Source: Streptomyces sp. MMBL 11-1 (lineage in GTDB: Bacteria; Actinomycetota; Actinomycetes; Streptomycetales; Streptomycetaceae). Taken from it: DNA of 64,000 nt. The translations under genes and the position numbers were made by a program. Under the pieces are notes generated by a model, which did no database searches, was not told where the DNA came from, and saw nothing but the letters and a program-made list of their open reading frames with translations. Below, piece by piece: positions 17,515-25,503 of the stretch (within the stretch, counting starts at the first letter, position 1; every line of letters begins with the position of its first letter). The stretch covers positions 2,666,001 to 2,730,000 of the forward strand of contig NZ_CP117709.1 in the NCBI RefSeq assembly GCF_028622875.1. The letters are read 5' to 3'.

Positions 17515-19917
17515 TCAGCGACCCGAGGGGCTGACCAGAACGCTCATCGTCGAGCCGTTGCGGGGCTCGTGGACGATGGAGATGCGGGTGTTCGTGTCAG
17601 GAACCTTGACACCACCCGTGGGGTTCTCCTTGTACCAGTAGGTGCCCTTGCGGTCGTCGAAGACCGGGTTGCCCAGGGCCGGCTTGATGTACAGCGGCAC
17701 GTCCGCGTTGTGGAGCGTGAAGCCCTGGTTCGGGTACCAGCTGAACGGCGCGTCGAACGGCTGGATCTTGTTGCGCAGGAGCGAGCCGTCCTTCCACTTC
17801 AGCGGCTTGGCGTGCGCGTCGATCGGCAGGATCAGACCCTGGCCCGGGTGGACGGAGGTGTTGTTGTCCTTCTGGGAGGTGTCCCAGAGCCAGACCAGCA
17901 GGCCGTTCTGGTACGCGTAGTGCTCGACCCAGTCCGGACGGGTGCCGGAGAAGCCGAAGTTGTACGGTCCGACCTCAAGGGTCTCGTCGTACGACACGTA
18001 CTGGCGGTTCTCCGCGATGTAGTACTGCGGGTAGTCCTGGGTGAAGGACTCACCGACCCGCGAGAAGCCCTTCGCGGTCCAGCCGTTGTCGTCGCCCTCG
18101 GCGTTGTCCGAGAAGAGCGTGGCGCCGTCGGCCGTGATGGTGATCTCGTCGGCCGCGAAGCCCTTGCCGCCCGCGCCGCCGTCCGTCTGGTAGCGGAAGC
18201 GGAGGTCGACCTTCTTGCCCGCGTAGGCGTCCAGCGAGAAGGAGAGCTTCTTGTGCGCGCCGGAGACGTCGGTCAGGGCCGGCTTGTCACTGGCGTCGCG
18301 CGGGATGGCCTTGCCGTCGGCGGTGCCGTCGAGCGCGGTCCAGTTGGCGCCGCCGTTCTCGGACACCTCGGTGTAGAGGTAGTCGTAGTCGGCCTCGATG
18401 TCGTACCAGCCCGAAAGGTCCAGCGTGGCCTTGGACTTGCCGGTCAGGTCGACCGAGCGGGTCAGGGTGTTCGACAGGTCGTCGCCCATGTCGCTCCACC
18501 ACTGCTTCGCACCCTCGGCGGGCTTGACGACAGTGGTGGTGACGGCCTTCTTCGGCAGCTCGACGACGAGCGCCTGCGGGTTCTTGGTGTTGTACGCCGA
18601 GACACCCAGCTTGTGCAGCGAGGTCTTGCCCGCCTTGGCCTTGTCGTAGTCGAGCCAGCCGAGCTGGAGCTTGTCCCACGAGGTCATGTCGCCCGGCAGG
18701 TTGCCGATCTCGCCCGTGCCGGTGCCGAGCCAGGAGCCCGCCGACATCAGGGACCAGAAGCCGACCGAGTTCTCGCCGCCGCCGGAGGTGTCGTACAGGT
18801 CCGGGAGGCCGAGGTCATGGGCGTACTCGTGGGCGAAGACGCCCAGGCCGCCGTTCTCGGGCTGGACGGTGTAGTCACCGACCCAGATGCCCGTGTCGCC
18901 GATCTGGGCGCCACCGGCCTTGTTGTCCGCGGGCCCGGTCGCGCCGGCGTTGGTGCCGTACGCGTACCAGCGGTGCGCCCAGATGGCGTTGGTGCCCTCG
19001 GCGCCGCCGCCGGCCGACTCGTCCTCGCCGGCGTGGACCAGCTGGAAGTGGTCGATGTAGCCGTCGGGCTCGTTGAAGTTGCCGTCACCGTCGAAGTCGT
19101 AGCGGTCCCACTCGTCGTACTCGGCGAGGTTCGCCTTGATCTCCGCGTCGGTGCGGCCCTTGGCCTGCTGGTCCGCGACCCAGGCGTTCACGCCGTCGCG
19201 CACCGCGTCCCACACGTTGGCGCAGTTGGACTGGCCGCAGTAGTTGGAGCCGTAACGGGCCTCGTTGTACGGGACCTTGACCCAGTCGGAGACCTCTCCC
19301 TCGACCGAGTAGCGGCCCGAGGAGGTCTTCTCGTAGTAGGTCTTGAGCGAGTGGACGCCCTTGCCCTCGCCGAAGTAGAGCTCCTGGAAGTGCTCGCGGT
19401 TGTAGTCCTCCTTCCAGGCGGTGCTGTTGTCCTTCTTCGGGTCCGGCTTGGCGATCTTGTTGTGCGCCGGGCCCGGGGCGCCCCCGAACTTCTTGACGGG
19501 CGGCTTGGGGCCGTCGCCGTCGGGGTCGAACATCGTGGTGTCGTCGACCTGGTCGCCGAACTCCAGCAGGATGGTGAAGATCTTGTCGGTCTTCTCCCGG
19601 CCGAGCTCCACGTACTTCTTGTCGCCGAGCTTGACGACCTTGGAGCCGCCCCGGTTCGCCACCTTCTTCTCGCCGGAGAGCACCTGCTCCAGCGCGGCCT
19701 CGCGCTGGGCGGCCTGCTGCTCGCTGAAGGGGCCCTCCAGGTTGTGCTCCACGTGCCCCTTGGCCGGCGCCGGGTCACGGCGGTCGACGGTGGAGACGCC
19801 GGAGCCTGATGAGCCGTCATGCGCCTGGGCGGTGGCGAAGGTCGACGCCGTCGCGGCGGTCGCAGCCATGGCCACGACAACGGCGGCGGCGCGAAGCGCC
19901 TGTCTCTGATTGGTCAC
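17515..19917 (-). CDS. Secreted M6-family metalloprotease (immune inhibitor A-like)
   Basis: An 800-residue secreted zinc protease. I chose the GTG at 19917 (MTNQRQALRAAAVVVAMAAT...) because GGGGAGGA lies about 10 bp upstream; the next longer frame adds 29 unlikely residues. A signal peptide ends near AQAHDG at residue 32. After a propeptide-like stretch comes a region with calcium-type repeats (DPDGDG, DFDGDGNFNEPDG). The zinc site is FAHEYAHDLGLPDLYD (HExxH) and the Met-turn FWSLMSAGSW. A beta-rich C-terminal domain follows. InhA proteases degrade host or prey proteins in Bacillus; in Streptomyces a nutritional role is more likely. It is monocistronic, with its own terminator. Confidence 0.9.
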   Translation of the reverse strand: MTNQRQALRAAAVVVAMAATAATASTFATAQAHDGSSGSGVSTVDRRDPAPAKGHVEHNLEGPFSEQQAAQREAALEQVLSGEKKVANRGGSKVVKLGDKKYVELGREKTDKIFTILLEFGDQVDDTTMFDPDGDGPKPPVKKFGGAPGPAHNKIAKPDPKKDNSTAWKEDYNREHFQELYFGEGKGVHSLKTYYEKTSSGRYSVEGEVSDWVKVPYNEARYGSNYCGQSNCANVWDAVRDGVNAWVADQQAKGRTDAEIKANLAEYDEWDRYDFDGDGNFNEPDGYIDHFQLVHAGEDESAGGGAEGTNAIWAHRWYAYGTNAGATGPADNKAGGAQIGDTGIWVGDYTVQPENGGLGVFAHEYAHDLGLPDLYDTSGGGENSVGFWSLMSAGSWLGTGTGEIGNLPGDMTSWDKLQLGWLDYDKAKAGKTSLHKLGVSAYNTKNPQALVVELPKKAVTTTVVKPAEGAKQWWSDMGDDLSNTLTRSVDLTGKSKATLDLSGWYDIEADYDYLYTEVSENGGANWTALDGTADGKAIPRDASDKPALTDVSGAHKKLSFSLDAYAGKKVDLRFRYQTDGGAGGKGFAADEITITADGATLFSDNAEGDDNGWTAKGFSRVGESFTQDYPQYYIAENRQYVSYDETLEVGPYNFGFSGTRPDWVEHYAYQNGLLVWLWDTSQKDNNTSVHPGQGLILPIDAHAKPLKWKDGSLLRNKIQPFDAPFSWYPNQGFTLHNADVPLYIKPALGNPVFDDRKGTYWYKENPTGGVKVPDTNTRISIVHEPRNGSTMSVLVSPSGR

Positions 19918-20344
19918 TTGATGCAGTCCTCCCCGGGCGTCCGCGCAGCGGCCAGGGGGGTAGGAAACGGGCCGCGCGCGTAAACGCGTCACAAGTGACG
20001 ACATTCGATCGGAGTTATGAGAGAAAAGACAGACCTTGACTTGAACAGACCAAGTGCACTATGCGGAGCGCTTTTCCGGTATGCGGACGGTAGGGGGCGG
20101 GTATGGGAACGGTAAAAGAACGGACGCGGCCCGGACCTGGCCGTTCGCCTCACCCCAACCGGCGCGTCCCGCTGTCCGGTTGGTGAGAGGCGTGAACCCG
20201 TGCGCCCCCTGTGCACCGGTACCGTGTGTTAGGTCACGCTTACTACCGGTCCCGGTCGGGCATTCACCGTCGTAGGGTCGTTCGGCGCGCACGACCGTGC
20301 CGAACGCCGCCCGCCCATCCGACGTCCCGAGGACGGAAACCGCC
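19918..20344. other. Intergenic region with one long inverted repeat
   Basis: No supported gene in this 427-bp divergent region; it should hold promoters for the M6 protease and the small membrane protein. An imperfect inverted repeat, CTCACCCCAACCGG at 20149-20162 and CCGGTTGGTGAG at 20176-20187, could form a hairpin or be an operator. No other feature was recognised. Confidence 0.4.
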
Positions 20345-20674
20345 ATGCCGCGTCCGACTGCCGCACAGTTCGCCTACGGTTCGGCCACCGTCGTCGTCAC
20401 GACGCTCGCCCTGCTGCTGCTGTTCCGCACGGAGTCCGGCATCGGCGTCGCCGCCGTCGGCACGACCGCGCTGGCCCTCGGCCTCCTGGTCGCCGTACGG
20501 CTGCCTCTCCCCCGCCACCGTGGAGCGGAGGGGGCCGGACGGACCACGACCGAGCAGGCCGCCGCCCGAACCCACCGCGCCCTGGAGGGCGTCGGCACCC
20601 GGGAGCGCGTCCCGGCGGCCCGGTCATCGGCGTCGGCATCGGCATCGGCGGACGAACACTCGCTGCGTCGCTGA
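20345..20674 (+). CDS. Small membrane protein, hypothetical
   Basis: A 109-residue protein starting MPRPTAAQFAYGSATVVVTT. Residues 8-27 and 32-50 are hydrophobic, forming two membrane helices (SATVVVTTLALLLLF and IGVAAVGTTALALGLLVAV). The remaining half is a charged, Ala/Arg-rich cytoplasmic tail without motifs. It converges on the RDD protein gene, and a perfect palindrome lies between the two stops. I do not recognise a family. Codon usage is typical of the region, so it is likely real. Confidence 0.6.
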   Translation: MPRPTAAQFAYGSATVVVTTLALLLLFRTESGIGVAAVGTTALALGLLVAVRLPLPRHRGAEGAGRTTTEQAAARTHRALEGVGTRERVPAARSSASASASADEHSLRR

Positions 20675-20698
20675 ACGGGCGGCGAGGGACCAGAGGCC

Positions 20699-20720
20699 GG
20701 CCGTCCGCTAGCGGACGGCC
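20699..20720. terminator. Perfect 22-bp palindrome, bidirectional terminator
   Basis: GGCCGTCCGCTAGCGGACGG plus CC reads identically on both strands. It contains the TAG stop codon of the RDD protein (20708-20710) and lies 25 bp beyond the stop of the opposing gene. It is therefore probably a shared terminator built into the end of a coding sequence. Confidence 0.7.
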
Positions 20721-21373
20721 ACCACGACCGTCTTGGCGGCCTTGTCCTGAAGCCCCTGCCGGTAGGGCTTGTCCGTGAACATCAGCACGATGTTGATCAG
20801 CCACCACAGGCACGGGCAGCACAGCAGCGCCGGGGCCCACAGCACGACGGCCCGCATCAGCGCGGCCCCGGTGTCGGGCACCCGCCCGTCGTTGAGCATC
20901 GCGACGCGCAGCTTCAGCAGCCGCTTGCCCAGCGTGCGGCCGTCCTTGTGGGTGAAGTACGTGTCGTAGGCGACGTAGACCACCAGGCCGATGATCGACC
21001 ACAACAGCTGGCTCCCGCCGTACCCGTTGGCGACGGCGTCGCCGAACCCGTCGTCGCCGTCCCCGTTGACGTCGACCGCGCCGCCCCAGGGCAGCGAGAT
21101 CAGGTACAGCGGGATCGAGATGACGAGGAAGTCGATGAGCCGCGCCAGGATCCGCTTGCCCGGCTCGGCGAGCGGCGGCATCCCGGCCAGCGGATCGGGC
21201 GCGCCGAAGCCGGCGCCGCCACCGTACGGATCGTTCGGCGGGGGCGGAGGCGGCGGGGGCGGCACACTGCCGTACGGCTGACCCTCGGACGGCGGCGAGG
21301 GCTCCTGCGGCTTCTTGAGGAACGGATCGTCGTCCTCGGGCGGCTGGCCGGGCGTCGGCTGGTCGTTGCTCAT
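20708..21373 (-). CDS. RDD family membrane protein
   Basis: A 221-residue protein starting MSNDQPTPGQPPEDDDPF. Residues 1-70 are low complexity with a run of nine prolines (VPPPPPPPPPNDPYGGG). The C-terminal part is an RDD domain: GKRILARLIDFLVISIPLYL with the Arg-Asp pair, and DGRTLGKRLLKLRVAMLNDG, with three to four membrane helices and an unusual LLCCPCLWWLI helix. RDD proteins are of mostly unknown function; some act in ion transport. The next gene upstream on the same strand encodes a second, larger RDD protein, making this a pair of paralogues. Confidence 0.85.
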   Translation of the reverse strand: MSNDQPTPGQPPEDDDPFLKKPQEPSPPSEGQPYGSVPPPPPPPPPNDPYGGGAGFGAPDPLAGMPPLAEPGKRILARLIDFLVISIPLYLISLPWGGAVDVNGDGDDGFGDAVANGYGGSQLLWSIIGLVVYVAYDTYFTHKDGRTLGKRLLKLRVAMLNDGRVPDTGAALMRAVVLWAPALLCCPCLWWLINIVLMFTDKPYRQGLQDKAAKTVVVAVR

Positions 21374-21490
21374 GGGGGCAGTGCATCCCGCGTCACCGGG
21401 CCCCGCAACGGCTCAGGTGCGTTCGGGGGACGCGGAGCGGCATACGAGTCTAAACGGGCGGACCGCCCCCCGCCCGGCCACGCGTTCCCG

Positions 21491-21600
21491 GGGCCCGCTC
21501 AGCCCGCCCAGCGGTTCCTTGTGGGTCCCGCTCAGCCCGCCCAGCGCTTCCTTGTGGGTCCCGCTCAGCCGTTCCTGTGGGGCCCGCTCAGCCCGCCACG
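21491..21600. repeat. Tandem repeat, about 33-bp unit, 3-4 copies
   Basis: GGGTCCCGCTCAGCCCGCCC followed by AGCGSTTCCTTGTG recurs at about 21491, 21525 and 21558, and a partial copy reaches into the last codons of the RDD gene ending at 21588. The stop codon and the residues before it are thus part of the repeat, which suggests duplication of the 3' end of the gene. Confidence 0.75.
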
Positions 21601-23282
21601 AAGGTGCGGGCCGCCTTGTCGTGCCAGCACTGGCGCCAGGGGCGGTCGATCAGGCACCAGAGAACGTTGACCACGCCGATGACGAGCAGTCCCAGCACCC
21701 CGTAGACGAGCCAGCGGCGCAGGGCCGCGCCCAGGGTGGGCGCGTCGTGGGACTCGATGTCCCGTACGTCGAGTCCGCAGAGCTTCTTGCCCAGCGTCCG
21801 GCCCCACTTGGCCGTCGGCAGTGCCTCCAGGAGGAACCCGATGAGCAGGAACGCGGCGAGCAGAGCCCCCAGCAGCGCCCCGGTGGTGGAGTCCAGCAGC
21901 CAGACGGTGACCGTCTCGCCCGTCTCCTTCGCCGCGGTGATCTTCCGGTCGATGTGGTCGAGCGCCCGGGTCGCCAGGGGGACGGCCGCCGCCCCGACGG
22001 CCGCGCCGAGCACGAGGCTGTCGACCAGCCGGGCGGCGAACCGCTTGCCGAGGCCGGCGGGCCGGGCCGAGGCCTGGTTGCGGGCGAGTTGCTGGAAGGG
22101 GTCGTCGACCGGCGGCTTCCAGGGCACGACGGGCTGGTCCGCGCCCGCCCCCTGGCGCTGGTGCGACTGCGGTTGCTGGTGCGGTGGCTGATGCTGCTGC
22201 GGTTCGGGCCGGGCCAGTTGGTGGACCTGCTGCGCCCAGGAGGCCGAGCCTCCGCCGGGGCCCGGCGTCAGCGGGGCGTGCGGGGCCGCCGGGGGCGCGG
22301 GGGCGGGGGACGGAGCAGGCACGGGAGCCGGGGACGGGGTGGGCACGGGAGCCGGGGCCTGGACCGGCCCCTGCCGCACTTCCTGCGGCAGGGGGGCGGG
22401 AGCCGGGGCGGGCGCCGGCAGCGGTGCCCGCTGCACCTGAGCCTGCTGTGCCCGCTGTCCCTGGACGTGCTCCGGCTGCTGTGGCTGCGGGTGCTGGACC
22501 TGCGGTGCCGGTGGCCGCGCGTGCTGGGCCGGTGGCTGCTGTGCGTGCTGTGTCCGCGCCGGCAGGGCCCGGGGCGCCGGAGCCGGTGGGAGACTGTTCT
22601 GCGCCGCGCCCACGTTCTGCGGCCCCTGCTGCGTACCGGCGTTCTGCGGCGCCGGGGACGGAGCCGGGGCCGGAGACGGCTGTACGGCGTCGGGCCCCGG
22701 GGTGCGCGGACCCACCGCGCGGATCGTGACCGTCCCTTCGGCCGGCGGACGCGCCCCGGCCTCCTCGGCGGACCGGCCGCCGTCCCGCGTGTCCGGCAGC
22801 GCGCCGCCCGCCGGGCCCTGGGCCAGCGGCGCCCTCGGGTCGGCCTGCGGCGACGGGCGGCCGGCGGGCTCGGGCGCCGGCCCGCCCCAGTCGGCCCGGC
22901 GGTCCTGTTCGCCGCCGAAACCGTGCCGGCCCGCGGTGTCCGCCTGCCGGGCGGACGCGGAGTCCGCGTGGTCCGGGGCGGGTTCACCGGTCCCGGCCGG
23001 GGCCACGGGGCCGCCCTGGAGGCCACCCCGGGGGCCGTCCTCCTCGTCGAAGAAGATCGGCCCGGTCTCCTCCACCGGCGCGTCCTGCGCACCGGCCGCG
23101 GGGGCGGCGGCCACCGAGGCGGCGGGGGCGGCGGCCGGACCCGTCTGCCGGGGCGCGGGGCGGCTCGTGCCGGGGACCCAGGACGCGCCGTTCCAGTACC
23201 GGACGTAGCCGGGGATGGAGGGGTCGGGGTAGTAGCCCTCACGGGGGCTTTCGTCACCGGGTGCCGGAGTTGGCGCGCTCAT
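21588..23282 (-). CDS. RDD family membrane protein with DUF2510 and long Pro/Gln-rich linker
   Basis: A 564-residue protein starting MSAPTPAPGDESPREGYYPD. Residues about 15-40 (GYYPDPSIPGYVRYWNGASW) are a DUF2510 module. Residues 45-400 are an extremely biased Pro/Ala/Gln linker with many PAPAP and QHPQPQQP stretches, probably disordered. The RDD domain occupies about 420-560: LGKRFAARLVDSLVLGAAVG, WGRTLGKKLCGLDVRDIE and a last helix before RPWRQCWHDKAARTFVAG. Such DUF2510-linker-RDD proteins are common in Streptomyces and probably sit at the membrane with a cytosolic low-complexity tail. Start supported by position only; ribosome-binding site weak. Confidence 0.82.
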   Translation of the reverse strand: MSAPTPAPGDESPREGYYPDPSIPGYVRYWNGASWVPGTSRPAPRQTGPAAAPAASVAAAPAAGAQDAPVEETGPIFFDEEDGPRGGLQGGPVAPAGTGEPAPDHADSASARQADTAGRHGFGGEQDRRADWGGPAPEPAGRPSPQADPRAPLAQGPAGGALPDTRDGGRSAEEAGARPPAEGTVTIRAVGPRTPGPDAVQPSPAPAPSPAPQNAGTQQGPQNVGAAQNSLPPAPAPRALPARTQHAQQPPAQHARPPAPQVQHPQPQQPEHVQGQRAQQAQVQRAPLPAPAPAPAPLPQEVRQGPVQAPAPVPTPSPAPVPAPSPAPAPPAAPHAPLTPGPGGGSASWAQQVHQLARPEPQQHQPPHQQPQSHQRQGAGADQPVVPWKPPVDDPFQQLARNQASARPAGLGKRFAARLVDSLVLGAAVGAAAVPLATRALDHIDRKITAAKETGETVTVWLLDSTTGALLGALLAAFLLIGFLLEALPTAKWGRTLGKKLCGLDVRDIESHDAPTLGAALRRWLVYGVLGLLVIGVVNVLWCLIDRPWRQCWHDKAARTFVAG

Positions 23283-23529
23283 CAGCGGGTCCCGTATCTC
23301 TTCGAGGCCTCAGGCCGTCCCCGCCGGGCGGGCGGACGGCCTCAATACAAGGGTCCACATCTATCAGACAGCCGGCCGCCCCCGGGCCGGTCCACCTGTT
23401 TGGGACCACTTTCGGGACCGCATGAAGTTTTTTCGGGAAGTCGCGTCATAGGTGGAGGGGAGGGCGCTCTCTCCTTGTGCGGGACGGTCACGGGACCGGC
23501 CCATGAGCACCGGAAGGTTGTGCATTCTC

Positions 23530-24012
23530 ATGCTGAGCATCGTGGAACGTGAGCTGGAGATGAAGCTGGTCCTGTCCCCCGAGCGGTCCATCCCGGTACC
23601 CGCCCGGCTGACGTATCGCACGGACGACCCGTACGCCGTCCATATCGCCTTCCACATCGGGTCCGAGTCGCCCGTGCACTGGACGTTCGCCCGGGAGCTG
23701 CTGGTGGAGGGCGTGTTCCGGCCGTGCGGGCACGGGGACGTACGGATCTGGCCGACGAAGGTCGGGGGCCGCAGCGTCATCTGTGTGGCCCTCACCTCCC
23801 CCGACGGCAACGCCCTGCTCGAGATGTCCTCGCCCGCCGTGGCCGCCTGGGTGGAGCGGACCCTGCGGGTGGTGCCGCCGGGCGCGGAGAGCGACCGGCT
23901 CGGCATCGACGAGGCGCTGGCGGAGCTGCTGGCCCCGCTGCCGGCCGACGACCTCTGGCTCGGCGACCCGTGGTCGGCGGACGACGCGTCGTCCCAGGAC
24001 GGCGAGGTGTGA
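23530..24012 (+). CDS. ssgG: SsgA-like sporulation/cell division protein (SALP)
   Basis: A 160-residue soluble protein starting MLSIVERELEMKLVLSPERS, with GGAAGG 12 bp upstream; an ATG at 23502 is an alternative start. It has the SALP blocks PVPARLTYRTDDPYAVHIAF, VHWTFARELLVEGVFRPCG, GDVRIWPTK and LTSPDGNALLEMSSPAV. SALPs exist only in sporulating actinomycetes and guide septum placement and wall remodelling. SsgG in S. coelicolor is involved in positioning of sporulation septa. The specific identity is given from synteny (SsgG lies in the same neighbourhood in S. coelicolor, from memory), not from residue-level proof. The gene converges on the FAD oxidase gene. Confidence 0.75.
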   Translation: MLSIVERELEMKLVLSPERSIPVPARLTYRTDDPYAVHIAFHIGSESPVHWTFARELLVEGVFRPCGHGDVRIWPTKVGGRSVICVALTSPDGNALLEMSSPAVAAWVERTLRVVPPGAESDRLGIDEALAELLAPLPADDLWLGDPWSADDASSQDGEV

Positions 24013-24037
24013 GGGCGGCCGGACAGGAGGGCCGCTG

Positions 24038-25405
24038 TCAGAAGAGCTTGCCGGGGTTGAGGAGGCCGAGCGGGTCGAAGGCCGCCTTGATGGAGCGCTG
24101 CAGTTCGATGCCGGTCTCGCCCAGTTCGCGGGCGAGCCACTCCTTCTTGAGGACTCCGACGCCGTGTTCGCCGGTGATGGTCCCGCCCAGTTCCAGGCCG
24201 AGCGCCATGATCGCGTCGAAGGACGCCCGGGCCCGGCGGGACTCGTCGGGGTCGGTGTGGTCGAAGCAGACGGTGGGATGCGTGTTGCCGTCGCCCGCGT
24301 GGGCGCAGACGCCGATGGTGAGGTCGTACTCCTCGGCGATGGCGGCCGTGCCCGCGAGCATCGCGCCGAGCTGCGAGCGCGGTACGCAGACGTCGTCGAT
24401 CATCGTGGCGGACTTGACGGCTTCCAGGGCGGTGAGCGACATCCGGCGGGCCTGGAGGAGGAGTTCGGATTCGGCGTGGTTATCGGCGGGGACCACCTCG
24501 GTGGCCCCGGCGGCGGTGCACAGCTCTCCGACGGCGGCGAGGTCGGCGAGAGGGTCGGGGGTGTCGAAGGCGCAGAGCAGCAGGGCCTCGGTGGTCTCGG
24601 GCAGGCCCATGGAGGCCAGCGCGTTGACGGCACGCACGGTCGTACGGTCCATCAGTTCGAGGAGTGACGGGGTGTGACCACGCTCCATGATCCGGCACAC
24701 AGCGTCACACGCGGCGGCGGCCGAGGAGAACTCGGCGGCGACGACGAGCTGCTGGGGCGGCTGCGGCCTGAGCGCGAGGACGGCCTGGACGACGATCCCG
24801 AGACTGCCCTCGGAGCCGACGAAGAGCCGGGTCAGGTCGTACCCGGCGACGCCCTTGGCGGTGCGGCGGCCGGTGGTGAGGAGCCGTCCGTCGGCGAGAA
24901 CGACGTCCAGGCCCAGGACGTACTCGGCGGTGACCCCGTACTTTACGCAGCACAGACCGCCGGACGCGGTGCCGATGTTGCCGCCGATGGTGCACGTCTC
25001 CCAGCTGGAGGGGTCCGGCGGGTAGTACAGACCGTGTTCGTTCACCGCGCGTGACAGGACGGCGTTGACGACGCCCGGTTCGACGACGGCGATCCGGTCG
25101 ACCGGGCTGATCTCCAGGATCCGGTCCATCTTCACCAGGGAGAGCACGACGCAGCCGTCCGAGGCGTTGGCCGCGCCGGACAGGCCGGTACGGGCGCCCT
25201 GCGGGACGACCGGGACGCGCAGCGCGGTGGCGGTGCGCATGACGTGCTGGACCTGCTCGACCGTGCGCGGGAGCACGACGACGGCCGGGGTGCCGGCCTC
25301 GCAGAAGCTCGCCATGTCGTGGGCGTAGGACGCGGTGACGTCCGGATCGGTGATCAGCGCTTCCGGGGGCAGTCCCGCGCGCAGCCGTTCGAGAAGATCG
25401 CTCAT
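24038..25405 (-). CDS. FAD-linked oxidase, GlcD/glycolate-D-lactate dehydrogenase type
   Basis: A 455-residue flavoprotein starting MSDLLERLRAGLPPEALITD. The PCMH-type FAD domain has VVVLPRTVEQVQHVMRTA, VPQGARTGLSGAANASDGCV and PPDPSSWETCTIGGNIGTAS. The C-terminal oxidase domain has VCAHAGDGNTHPTVCFD and the final GTITGEHGVGVLKKEWLAREL, with GEHG metal/substrate histidine. The protein ends AAFDPLGLLNPGKLF, the normal terminus. The family oxidises 2-hydroxyacids (glycolate, D-lactate); the exact substrate is not evident. It is isolated, convergent to the SALP gene and divergent from the TPR gene. Confidence 0.9.
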   Translation of the reverse strand: MSDLLERLRAGLPPEALITDPDVTASYAHDMASFCEAGTPAVVVLPRTVEQVQHVMRTATALRVPVVPQGARTGLSGAANASDGCVVLSLVKMDRILEISPVDRIAVVEPGVVNAVLSRAVNEHGLYYPPDPSSWETCTIGGNIGTASGGLCCVKYGVTAEYVLGLDVVLADGRLLTTGRRTAKGVAGYDLTRLFVGSEGSLGIVVQAVLALRPQPPQQLVVAAEFSSAAAACDAVCRIMERGHTPSLLELMDRTTVRAVNALASMGLPETTEALLLCAFDTPDPLADLAAVGELCTAAGATEVVPADNHAESELLLQARRMSLTALEAVKSATMIDDVCVPRSQLGAMLAGTAAIAEEYDLTIGVCAHAGDGNTHPTVCFDHTDPDESRRARASFDAIMALGLELGGTITGEHGVGVLKKEWLARELGETGIELQRSIKAAFDPLGLLNPGKLF

Positions 25406-25503
25406 GGTCCGAGCGTGGCACCCGGGGCCAATGGTGTGAACCCGTGGGGCGGCGACGATCCCAAGACGCGGTGTGCTCGTATGACTGACGCACAGTGAGG
25501 GCC

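Noticed and set aside
17569..19809. Long plus-strand open frame opposite the M6 protease gene
   Set aside because: The opposite strand has a complete HExxH protease; the antisense translation is low complexity without start signals.
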